From positions 1 to 64,000 of the forward strand of contig VXIS01000105.1 in the NCBI GenBank assembly GCA_008704415.1: a stretch of 64,000 nt of DNA, in the 5' to 3' direction. The notes below the pieces were generated by a model. That model did not search any database and was not told the origin of the DNA. It saw only the letters and a list, made by a program, of their open reading frames with translations. The position numbers were made by a program, and so were the translations under genes. Of the stretch, positions 1-9,834 are shown piece after piece. Numbering within the stretch: the first letter of the stretch is position 1; the number at the start of each line of letters is the position of its first letter. Origin of the DNA: Sphaerosporella brunnea (Eukaryota; Ascomycota; Pezizomycetes; Pezizales; Pyronemataceae).

Positions 1-92
1 CTACTATCCTCACTGTTGTGACTTTAACAACCGCATTTACCCCTTCTACAGCACGGCCAATTCAAGTGCGCACCATTACTTTTATTACCATT

Positions 93-1825
93 ATGTCAAT
101 CCCCTCAAATCAGTTACCACGTTCGCATGACGGTACCGTTCAGGTTGAACTTGATTCTGCTGAATTTGCACAGTTTCAACAGTTCCGAGCTGCAATGCAT
201 TACGAGCAGCAGCCAATGCCAGTTACTGGCACAGTGCAACCGACGGTCCCTCCCTCCCCTCCGGCACCGCTCAAACTGCCACAGTTGCTCTCTCAGCAAA
301 ACCAAACTCCTCAGGCTATCTCTCCAAGTCAATCGGAAGCAAACATCTTTTTGTCGTTGGTGCAAGATACAACCAACCCCGATTGCAAGCCTGAGGATGC
401 AAGCTGGCATTGGACTAATACTCGAGCCCTTAACGCTTCAATGGGAGTGCACCCTGAGGATCGAAGCGCAGTTCAGCTATGCCGTCAGGAGGTCCGGGAC
501 TATCTTGGCCGTTTTGGAAAGCAACTAAATGTTGCATGGACGAAGTGGGATCCGGAAGAGTGGGTGGCAATGGAGTGCACCGCATCAAAAGAGTTCGCCG
601 CCAGACGTGGCTGGACGAAAAAAACCACTACTGGAATAATGAAGTCACTTTGTGAAGTCAATCGCCGGAATGAAGAACAGGCTCGGCGAAAAGCAGCCGG
701 TATTGCACCTACTCCGCGGGTTTCACGCTCTGAGGGCGTTAAACAACGACGCTCCACTGTTAAGAGAAGGCCTCCGCTGCGGCGCCCAAACCGTACAACT
801 CTGGTTTCCATTGGAGGTCTGGCTACCCCTACAAAGCCACAAGAAAGTATAGATTCAACTCTTCCGGTCTGTCTCCCGCTTGCCTTCTGTCCATAGCTAT
901 CTGAAAATATACATAGGTCTCTGCGCAGGCTGTCTCTGCGCCGTCACAGGCGGATATACATTCACCTGTTCCGGTCAGTCTCCATCTTGCCTTCTGTCTA
1001 TTGCTCTCTAACACTATTCACAGGCCTCAGCGCTGGCTGTCTCCTCACAACCGCAGGTGGATATACTTTCGCCTCTTCCAGTCAGTACACATCTTGCTAT
1101 CTGTCCATAGCTATTGGAAAATATTCACAGGCCTCCATGCAGGCTACCCTTCTGCTGCCGCAGGAGGATATCCATTTGCCTCTTTCGGTCAGTACACATG
1201 TTGCCTTCTGTCTATAGCTCTCTGAGACTATTCACAGGCTTCGGCGCTGGCTGTTCCCTCGCTGCCGCAGGTGGATATACCTTCGCCTCTTCTGGTCCGT
1301 CTCCCACTTGCCTTCCGTCTATAGCTATCTAAGAATGTTCACAGGCCTCGGTGCTGGCTACCCCCCTGCCGCTGCAGGCGGGTATGAATTCACCTCTTCC
1401 GGTGTGTCTGTACTTTATTTCGCTGATATACTAAATTCTAACTGGCTTGACAGCATCCTGCCTCGCCCCCAGCAGCTCCCATTGTATGTGATGCCGGTGC
1501 CGTGATTTCTCAGCCTAAGAAGCGGGGCCGCCCGAGAAAGGATGCTGCCGCAGCTACAATCACGGCTTCTGTCACAGGGGGACTAGTTGATGCCACCCAA
1601 ATTGCCGATATTGCGACCACAAATACTGCCCGTAAAGATGCCGACACTTCACAGGACGGACTGCGACGCTCGGGGCGAAAAAAAGGGTTCGCTGCCAAAA
1701 CTTCTGACAATATATACCAGCAGGCTGAAAAAACGCTAATCAATTCACTCGCAGCGGCAAATAAGGATTGCCGAACCGCGCGGGAAGCGTTTCACAATGC
1801 AATGGGTCGTGAAAATGATGAATAG
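93..1825 (+). CDS. Uncharacterised AT-hook protein gene, at least two exons
   Basis: I do not recognise this family. The first coding block starts at ATG 93 (MSIPSNQL) and stays open to 896. It has a Pro/Gln-rich N-terminal half and then a charged, Trp-rich segment (ASWHWTN, YLGRFGKQLNVAWTKWD, FAARRGWTKK) that looks like a small folded domain. The real coding part probably ends near 800-850, because the frame then runs into a minisatellite. A second block at about 1454-1825 follows an acceptor with a CTAAC branch point (acceptor AG at 1452-1453). It carries a canonical AT-hook (KKRGRPRKD) and a second basic patch (RRSGRKKG), which suggests AT-rich DNA binding. The splice donor is unresolved; a phase-0 donor at 804 would join the frames. 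The two blocks could instead be separate genes, or part of a mobile element. Joining them is inference. Confidence 0.45.
862..1418. repeat. 107-bp minisatellite, about five copies
   Basis: A diverged tandem repeat. The anchor CTGTC(T/C)ATAGCT recurs at 888, 994, 1101, 1208 and 1315, a spacing of 106-107 bp. Each unit also carries CACAGGCCTC followed by GCAGG(T/C)GGATAT. The period is not a multiple of three, so the open frames across it switch from unit to unit. This fits intronic or spacer DNA rather than a coding repeat. It lies between the two coding blocks of the AT-hook gene. Confidence 0.85.
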
Positions 1826-1915
1826 TGCGCCAGCGGGGGTTTTTGACTGGCGTGTTGTTTCTGTATTTATTTCTGTATATAATATATACAATGGAGCCAC
1901 GTTGGACATGCTACT

Positions 1916-2125
1916 CTGTATAAACTATCTGTATAGCTACTCTGTATAAATCGCCTGTATACGCTGTCCGTATAAAGGGTGCAAAATCCGTATAACTTCC
2001 GTATAAATTTTGTATAAAATCTGTATATTTTGTGTGGACAATCCGTATAACACGCTTATATGTGTTGCGCCCGGATTTTATACGGGGAGCGCTGTATAAA
2101 TCTTGTATAACTTTTTTATACGGGT
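1916..2125. repeat. Phased array of YGTATAA motifs (13-bp, then 11-bp units)
   Basis: The core GTATA occurs at 1918, 1931, 1944, 1957 and 1970 (exactly 13 bp apart), then at 1990, 2001, 2012 and 2023 (11 bp apart), 2045 (two 11-bp steps), 2094 and 2105 (11 bp). Typical units are CTGTATAAATCGC and CCGTATAACTT. Two inverted copies (TTTATACGGG type) lie near 2078 and 2116. The array starts about 90 bp after the stop of the AT-hook frame. Its regular spacing close to one helical turn suggests a protein-binding array, such as transposon subterminal repeats or an AT-hook target. The function is inferred. Confidence 0.8.
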
Positions 2126-3004
2126 TTTGTGTACCACAGGGGGACGGGACGCTCTTCCCGGCTGACTGTGCCGCAGTACGGCCCGAGGGCCGCCTGCGCT
2201 TCTTTCTCTCAACCTTCTTCCATCCCTCCCTCGCCTCAGCCTCATCGCGGGGGGCGGACGGGGCAGGTGCATCTCGCGTGTCAGGCGTTGGGCGCACCGA
2301 GACCAGTGCGCCGCTCGGCCCTGCATGCTTCGAATGCATTAGGGAGGGGGGGGAGAGATCTCCCGTGCGTGCTTTGTCGGTTTCTGCGCCGGGCTAGACG
2401 GCCCGGAGCGCTTACGTTTCGACTTTGTCGCAGCAGGTGGAGCTACCGGCGTGTCCACCGCCGTCGTTGCGGGGCTTTACAAGGTATGTATATATCGTTG
2501 TTCACTATGAAGGACGCGGAGGGGCATGACTCTCAGTCCATTTCGGTCCTCTATCTCACTTTTCTCCAGGCGGCGTGGTCACCTCAAACAACCTCTTATC
2601 CCTCTCTCAAGCGCGGTAATAGATAGCGAAGCTTTACCGTATCTTAAGTTTCCGACCTGGAACGTACGCAATCGAACCGTAATAATCGACCCTATGCATT
2701 CTGGTTGAGAGCCCTAACCCTTCGCCTTGACAGCTCCGACCTTTGAATATTATAAGGCAGTCTGGATGGTTACGGTACTTTTCCCACCAGATATGAGTTG
2801 TAGTGCCATAGTGGCGTAAACATGAAAAATGGCCCTGCCTTCGTCATGGAATATATCTCACCCTGTTAAAAGGACGATCCCGTCACTGGTGAGTCATAGT
2901 GTAGCACTCGAATACACCGTGCGTTGTGTTGCGGACGTGGGCGATCGATCTGCATTTTGTTGCCCATGAGCGATGATCACAGACGACAGGCGATACTATG
3001 AAGA
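2126..3004. other. Gene-free stretch with a GC-rich island
   Basis: About 2130-2470 is clearly GC-rich, with CpG-dense runs and a G9 tract near 2345, in contrast to the AT-rich array before it. Open frames here exist on both strands and in several phases, as expected from GC-rich DNA, and none looks like a protein. From 2480 to 3004 I see nothing recognisable. Confidence 0.5.
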
Positions 3005-3430
3005 CTACGATGCAGCAGAGGGGTAGAAATCATCGCTTTCTAGCATGGATTCTGACTCAAAGGCGTTCAGCCATAATCCAGCACATGGTAGCTTGACCCA
3101 CCTCCTCGGCTTAACCACGCCATCATGAATAAAATAATACACGACCGTCGAGTCCTCCGCCAGCAGCAAGCGTTTCTTCCGCAGCCCGCCCTTCACATCC
3201 ACGTCCCAATCTCCAGCAGGCAGAGAATCAAACACCTCGGCCATCTTCTTCGGACTCCATTTCTCGTCTTGGGTCCGCGTCGGGGTCGACGTAGATGGGT
3301 GCTGGAGGAACCCCCGAGAGCAGCGGACGCGGCTAGGTGCTGGTGATTTCCATAGCGTCACGTGCCCCAGGTTCGCGTGCACGGTTTGTGGGAGGTGCGC
3401 GTGTGCTTGGTGTTCGGCGGGAAGTCGTCG
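3005..3430 (-). CDS. SEN15: tRNA-splicing endonuclease subunit Sen15 (5' end unresolved)
   Basis: Sen15 is a small structural subunit of the heterotetrameric tRNA intron endonuclease (Sen2/Sen34/Sen54/Sen15). The diagnostic C-terminal core is clear: EKWSPKKMAEVFDSLP, then KRLLLAEDSTVVYY and IHDGVVKPR, which from family memory is the fungal Sen15 signature. Homologues usually end just after KPRQN; here the frame runs about 30 residues further to the stop at 3005. An N-terminal piece (TVHANLGHVTLW) sits in the same frame. The family motif expected between the two (PLLSGVPPAPIYVDPDADP) is present, but in another frame, at about 3255-3320 (see findings). No ATG occurs in frame. An acceptor at 3431 preceded by CTAAC suggests an upstream first exon within 3440-3625 that I could not fix. 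Confidence 0.6.
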   Translation of the reverse strand, partial: RRLPAEHQAHAHLPQTVHANLGHVTLWKSPAPSRVRCSRGFLQHPSTSTPTRTQDEKWSPKKMAEVFDSLPAGDWDVDVKGGLRKKRLLLAEDSTVVYYFIHDGVVKPRRWVKLPCAGLWLNAFESESMLESDDFYPSAAS

Positions 3431-4135
3431 CTGGTTGGGGGTTTAAGGTTGCGTTAGTGGGTCTCGCTTAAAAGCTTGGTCGTGGGATTTGAGCATCTGC
3501 TTCGTTGAATTGGGAGACGTCAAGCCACTGAAAGTAGATACATATAGTTTGCCTCCCCGGCTTCCTATGCCGCGGCGTCGTGCTTCCAGCCAACCCCAGC
3601 TTGCATCGGAATCATGGAAAATCATCCCGTCTCGCCGTGGCCTAAGGTAGCAGGAATGTAAACTACTTACCTACCGTAAGTTTGCAATGATACCATTTAA
3701 TCCACCATGCGATGAAACATCTCGGCGTTGTAGAAATAGTAAAAATTTAATGAAACGCCTTTTACCCGGCGATGACACGTTAAAATCGACGCAACATCGA
3801 CAGTTGTGGCGAAAAAACATAGCCGCCACAAACTCTATGAAAAGACATTGGAAGAATCCATGAGGCCATGACTCGTCTTCTGCCCTTAATACAAGACCTA
3901 TCGTTGCAGTAATGGCGGACCCGCTTTTGGCGGAAAGGAATATTGCATCGATTGTGATGGCGGCAGTCGTAATTTGCTGTGTCAAAGCCAGGTGTTTCAT
4001 TAACTTTTAGCGAACTAGGCGTTTAAGGCACCATGAGATGTCGGTTTTCATTTTACCGAAGAGAACTTTAGCGCCCCGACGCAGAAGCAAATATGACAGT
4101 CAACCCCCACAGACAAGTTACAATTCTATATACAG
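3431..4135. other. Spacer between SEN15 and SYO1
   Basis: Probably holds a short first exon of SEN15 (within 3440-3625, minus strand) and the 3' UTR of SYO1. A 109-codon frame on the minus strand (3671-4000) starts with ATG but shows no family signature and is not annotated as a gene. Confidence 0.4.
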
Positions 4136-6351
4136 CTACTGCTGCTGCTGCTGCTTGTTCTGTTCCTTCTTCTTATATGCGATGAACCTGGTAAGATTGT
4201 TTCCAGCTTCGTCGGCCCGTTCTCTGAGCTCTGGGAACTTCTTCCTGTCGATTCTCCGAATCTGGATAATCAGTACGTTAGTATGGACGGAAGTGAAAAG
4301 GAGGGAAAAGAGAATTACCAGAGTTCTAATTTTCGGTGCCGCGGTCTCCAGATACTGCAAGAATCCTAACTCGACAAAGACAGGTCTGTCGTACTGAAAC
4401 ACCGCATCCGAATAGATGTCCATGATCGAGTTCATCGCTTCAATCGCTGGTTGCGCCGGCGTGTTGGGAGACGCATTGAGCAGGCCGACCAAGAAAATAC
4501 CGATGTCCTACAGTGGTGCAGACGTTAGACAGAAGCGCCTTCTTAGTGATTGCGCATGCATACCTTGTTCACTTCGAGTTTTTCCTCAGGGAGTGCAAGG
4601 CAGCCCAGCACACCCACACACTTCGTCCGCAGCTCATCGGTAGTCGCCGCTCGGTACAGGCTGATGAAAGACTTGTGCAAGGCAACGCCCTGAACCTCCA
4701 AGTTTCCACCAGCCGCTTTGGCGACGGCCCAGGCCACACCGGTCACAGCGTCGGCCAGCGTGATGTCGGCCGTATTGCCGCTTATCACTGGCTCGATAAC
4801 GACGTTCCAGATTGTTTGAGCGTGATTGCGCCATTTTGAAGACAACCTGGACCGCGAGGCTACAGCGGCATCAAGTGTCCAGGCAATGTTGTTGAGCGCA
4901 GCTAAGGCACGCAGTTGGATATGCGATAATGAGGTGGGGAGGGTGGGCTTGGACAGGAGTATCACAGCAGGGGTGGTGGTCTCCAGCAGATATTGTAGGA
5001 TCTTGTCGACGCCGCTATAGAGATCTGAGTGGTCTTCCACGGTCGTCATATCCATATCCTCTCGCAGCTCCGCGATATCGTCTGCCATCTCGTCGTCCTC
5101 ATCTCCAGATTCCACACCGCCAATAAATTCTGGGTCTGGATTCGCTTCTGGCTCTGCGCCATCTAGCTCGTAGCCCGCAGAAGTTGCAACTGACGCCACG
5201 ACTTCGAGAGCGATTTGTGCGGCGCGCAAACCAGCTTGGTCTTCCGGGGATGTCTCGGCAGGGTTGTACGAAGAAAAATCAAGGACGGCGGTATGTTTGA
5301 TGAAGGAGGTAAGGGTGGGGAGGAGCTGGGCATCAATAAGGTCGGTTTCGATTTCCGTTGGGGCGAGTGAGAGGTTGTGTAGGATAGCTATTGAACGATA
5401 AGCAAATTGGAGGGGCAAAAAGGACTACGATTGAACACACCACACGCAGACATCCGTATAACAGGCGACTTGTCCTCCTTGAGCTGAATCAACTGTGGAA
5501 CATAGTGAGCCTGCTCCTCGATGATCTTGGAGGTGAGGTCGTCGTTATCCTCGGTCAAGGAGCTCAGGCATTGGGCGACAATGGATCTGATGCTCTCCGG
5601 AACGTTGATTGACGGTCTTAATAGACCCATCAGGAATGGAACAATGTTCATCTTAGAGATAGCATCGAGGGCTTGTTCACTCTCTTCGCTGGGGCGGATT
5701 CAGCATCTCCGCCCTGCCAACAGAAAGAGTCACATGGTCCTACCTCAGGCATTTTAGGAGTCCGATAATGCTCTCCGTTAATGTCCAAAAGTTCCTTGCA
5801 GTGTTTGCATCCGACTTGGAAGGATCCACCACAACAGATCCTATGCTCCCAAAGAGCTGGGAATCCATTAGCCTGGCCCACGTCTACGCTTTGCAAGCTG
5901 CTGCTGCCGCTGCGAACAGATGCGAATGCGAATCCCAAACCTTTTCCAGGACTGTCTTGATTCGGGAGAGAATGTCTTTCCTAAACATATTTACAGATTG
6001 ATCGTAGCCCTCTTCCCGCGCGATCCGGCACAAGGCGCTCCAGGCAAGCACCACCACATCCTCCGAAGAGTCGTGTACCAGGTCCTCCATCAGCTTAGCC
6101 ACGATTCTCTCCTTGAGCAACATGAACCGACACGTGTCATCCCGGAGGAGCTCGTTGCACGTAAGCATGGCGGCTGCTCGATCGGTTGCGCTGGCAGAGG
6201 CCAGGCTCTTGACGGTTGGGAGGATTTTTGATTTGTGCAGCGCATCGGTCTGGGGCGTAGCCACGAACGCTGGCTTTTTTGGTCGAGCGCCGATGGGGTC
6301 GGCGGCTTTTCGGGCGTCTGACTTCTTGAATTTCTTTGCTGCCTTGCCCAT
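4136..6351 (-). CDS. SYO1: Syo1/HEATR3-type symportin (ribosomal protein co-import)
   Basis: Syo1 is a HEAT/armadillo adaptor that co-imports ribosomal proteins uL18 and uL5 with 5S RNP assembly. Exons on the minus strand: 6351-5941, 5883-5744, 5688-5441, 5387-4564, 4507-4319, 4261-4136, coding 645 aa (yeast Syo1 is about 620). The N-terminus is basic (MGKAAKKFKKSDARK). Helical repeats follow (FWTLTESIIGLLKCL, SIRSIVAQCLSSLTEDN). An acidic loop near residues 345-385 (GDEDDEMADDIAELREDMDM) is typical of the family. The C-terminus is a Lys/Gln tail ending in polyglutamine. Introns are 53-57 nt; the last carries a perfect TACTAAC branch point. The first intron (5884-5940) is inferred because the exon frame otherwise meets a TAG just after ...AAAAAACKA. 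It lies head to head with MLH1. Confidence 0.85.
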
Positions 6352-6583
6352 AGTGAGATTTTCGTTTTTTTTTTTTTTTTGTGGGGATGAGATGCGAATG
6401 AGGAGGAGTAAAGGTGGGGGTGGTGATCAAAAAAATTCAGCGGTCTGCCAAGACTTCAGGTGCAAGCGGGTGCGACGCGAAACACGAAAAGTCGCGTCTC
6501 CCTCGAAACACGAGCTCCGATCGCCACCAACCCCAACCCGCTCCTCCCCCGCAGCACCACCACCCAGCACTCAACTCCCAACC
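6352..6583. promoter_or_regulatory. Shared 232-bp promoter of SYO1 and MLH1
   Basis: The start codons of the two divergent genes are only 232 bp apart, so both must be driven from this interval. It contains a long T tract just upstream of SYO1 (about 6366-6380), a possible nucleosome-depleting element. No clear TATA box was found. Confidence 0.55.
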
Positions 6584-9500
6584 ATGGCGGCGCTCACCCC
6601 TCAGCGAATTAAAGTGAGAGCGCTCGTCTTCTGGAAAGAAGTAGTGGCTGATCAATCCGGTAGGCTCTGGACCAGAATGTCGTCAACAAGATTGCCGCCG
6701 GCGAAATCATCGTGGCCCCAGTCAACGCGCTCAAAGAGCTAATAGAAAATTCGGTGGACGCGGGAGCGACATCAATAGAGATCACTATCAAAGATGGCGG
6801 CCTGAAGCTGCTCCAGATCACCGACAATGGCTCCGGGATAAATGTTGGGGTCCCTCAATTATTGTATTATTTTCGTTGGGAGCTCTGGTGCTAAAACAAT
6901 CGTCCATTCAGCGCGAGGATCTTCCCATTCTTTGTGAGCGGTTTACCACATCAAAGCTCAAGAAATTTGAAGATCTGGAAGAGATGCAGACATATGGCTT
7001 CCGCGGTGAGGCATTGGCGAGCATCAGCATGATTGCACACCTCACGGTAACGACGAAGACAAAGGACTCGAACTGTGCTTGGCGGTAGGTTCTCTATCTT
7101 TAAAACATGCCCTACCAAGAGTATTAAGCCTTCGATAGAGCCGTATATGCCGACGGAAAACTCGCTCCGCCAAAGCCTGGCCAAAGCCCCGATCCTAAGC
7201 CTTGTGCCGGCAGACAAGGCACTCAGATTACGGTATGGTTCCTATACGTGGCCGAGTCTACCTTGGCCTAACAGTATACAGGTTGAAGACTTGTTCTACA
7301 ATACTCCTAGCAGACGGCGAGCCTTCCGGAGTGCCTCTGAGGAATATTCCAAGATTCTAGATGTGGTTGGTCGATATGCAGTTCATTGCAATGGAGTGGC
7401 GTTCTCCTGCAAGAAGGTATTGTTCCTCGGTTTCCCCCGCTGCCCTGTAACAGAATTAACTTCCATACGTAGCATGGTGACACTGATGTTGGCGTATCTA
7501 CCACCTCCACTGCAAGTCTGGTGGATCGAATCCGCCGTATCCATGGCAGTGCTGTTGCGAATGAACTCATCGAGTTTGAAGTATCCAATATCCCACTTGC
7601 ATTCACGTCGAAGGGCATGTTGAGTAATGCAAACTACCACGTGAAAAAGACGACGTTGTTGCTTTTCATAAACGGTTAGACGGCGCGCATTCAAAAATAC
7701 CTAACCCTTGCTGACAACAACATGACAACTATAGGCCGTGCAGTGGAATCCACTGCAATCAGAAAGGCTATAGATGCAACATATTCGACGTTTCTCCCGA
7801 AGGGCGGCCATCCCTTCGTTTACCTGTCCATCGAAATTGAGCCCAAGCGTGTGGATGTGAACGTACATCCAACAAAGCGGGAAGTGAATTTTCTGCATGA
7901 AGACGAGATAATAGAAAAGATTGCGGCGGCAATTCAAGAGAAACTTGCTTCCGTTGATACTTCCAGGTCTTATGCCCTGACACAGACACTGCTACATGGT
8001 ACGCAGGCGGCACAGCAAACGCCGCCTGTGACACGCCGTGGCCAGGACACCGCAACACGGCAGCAACGGGACCTTGCAGGTAATGCAGGACCCTCGAGCT
8101 CTTCCAGGCCACAAGCAAAGAAACCTTACGAAAATAACACGGTGCGAGTCGATCACCGGGATCAAAAGATCACATCCATGCTGCAGCCCATAACCCGCGA
8201 TTCCGGCGCCGCCGGGGCGGGCGCGGGAGTAACGGAGTACGAATACGATGACGGAAGGAAGTGGGAGGAAGTTAAGTACTCAACCATAAAAAGCCTGCGG
8301 CAGCAAGTTCGCGGGTCTGCGCACGGTGGCCTTGCCGAGCTGTTCCTCAACCACATATACGTCGGCTTAGTGGATGCGCATAAAAGGCTGGCTGCAGTGC
8401 AGCACGGCGTCAAGTTATACCTCATCGATTATGCAGCCGTATGCTACGAGATGTTCTACCAGATCGGACTTTCAGACTTCCGTAACTTCGGGCACATCCG
8501 ATTCAACCCTCCTTTGCCCGTGCGCGACCTTTTAAAAATCGCCGCTGATGAGGAACGGGCATTGAGTGACGGGACGGCCCAGAGCAAGGCATCCAATGGT
8601 AAGGATAGTAATATTAGCCGCGCAGATAGGCGTGGGGGCAGCAGCGATGACCGCGATGATGATGATGTCGTGATGGATGAGGCGGACATGCAGACCGGCA
8701 GCAGCGAAGCCTTTGATTGGGAAGGTGCTACAGAGGTATGAGCCACCCATTCTCATCCGCAGCGATTATTTTTTTTCTTTTCCACGGAGCCACAGAAGGC
8801 CAAAATTTCAGTCTCGCGCAATTGGGACAAAAAATCCCTAACGCGCACGTGTTTATGTTGGTGGTGGTCATATCGTGGGGATTCGTTTTGTTTGGTTGGA
8901 TGCAGCATCGTTGACAGTGCATGGTGCAACAGACCATCGAGCAAGTCCTGATGGACAAGAGAGTCATGCTGCGTGACTATTTCTCGTTAGAAATCAATGA
9001 CGATGGAGAGCTCGTGAGTATTCCCTTGCTGCTCAAAGGCTACTCGCCGTCGTTGGGAAAGCTTCCCATGTTTCTCCTGCGACTGGGGCCGAATGTAAGT
9101 TTTTTGTTTTCTTTTCTGTCAAGCTTCTTTGCATTCTTCTTTGCATGTTCTCTTGCAGCCGGCGCTATTTGTGGCGTCGCTCGCGTGGTTTGGTGTGGGG
9201 GCGTTATTGTGCATGAAACCCTATCCCTTCGGAATCTCGGCGTTGGGTTTTGGCCTGCACCACTGTTTTCGGCACCGTTCGTCTCGTCTCGCGTCTCGCC
9301 AGCTTGCAGGCTACTAGCCATGCGACGAGTGCATGACATGAGACGAACAAAGAAGATACTTCCCACCGCGGCGTCGTCGGAAAAAGCAAAGTGCATTTTT
9401 GCGCCCATTTCTACATGTTGCCAGGGTCTCCCCTTGCTCACCGAAAAAGAATGGAAGCTAACTGTCGGGCAATAACCCCTGTGGCCGCCGCGCGCGCCCC

Positions 9501-9834
9501 CTCGGCGGCGACGGTGGTTCTCGGGATGTGCCAAGCAAAAACACAGGTCGATTGGAACAACGAGTTAGAGTGCTTCGAGACATTTCTGCGGGAGCTAGCG
9601 CTGTTCTATGTGCCCGAACCCCTTGCACCTGGCGACGGGGAGGGGGATGGAGCGGAGGAGGAGCTCGAGACGTCTCCGGCGGCGGCCAGACGCAAAGAGG
9701 TAGCGGTCGCCGTGGAGTCGGTGGTGTTTCCGGCTTTTCGGAAACGCTTGATACCGACTAACGAGCTGCTGGGAAGCGTCACCGAGATTGCGAATCTTAA
9801 GGGCCTCTACCGCATCTTTGAGCGGTCGTGCTAG
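6584..9834 (+). CDS. MLH1: DNA mismatch repair protein MLH1 (MutL homologue)
   Basis: Mlh1 forms MutL heterodimers with Pms1/Mlh2/Mlh3 in nuclear mismatch repair and meiotic crossover resolution. Exons: 6584-6613, 6664-6843, 6912-7084, 7139-7232, 7282-7416, 7473-7674, 7735-8735, 8918-9094, 9547-9834, coding 759 aa (human 756). GHKL ATPase motifs are intact: [23 protein letters not shown] and [12 protein letters not shown]. The transducer domain has [18 protein letters not shown] poorly conserved linker of about 130 residues precedes the C-terminal dimerisation domain ([38 protein letters not shown]). The protein ends FERSC, close to the conserved FERC tail that helps build the MutL endonuclease site. 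The last two introns (182 and 452 nt) are far longer than the others (49-68 nt). An alternative acceptor at 9158 is discussed in findings. Confidence 0.93.

Noticed and set aside
3671..4000. 109-codon minus-strand frame between SEN15 and SYO1
   Set aside because: It has an ATG but no recognisable motif and no supporting splice signals, and it lies where a 3' UTR is expected.
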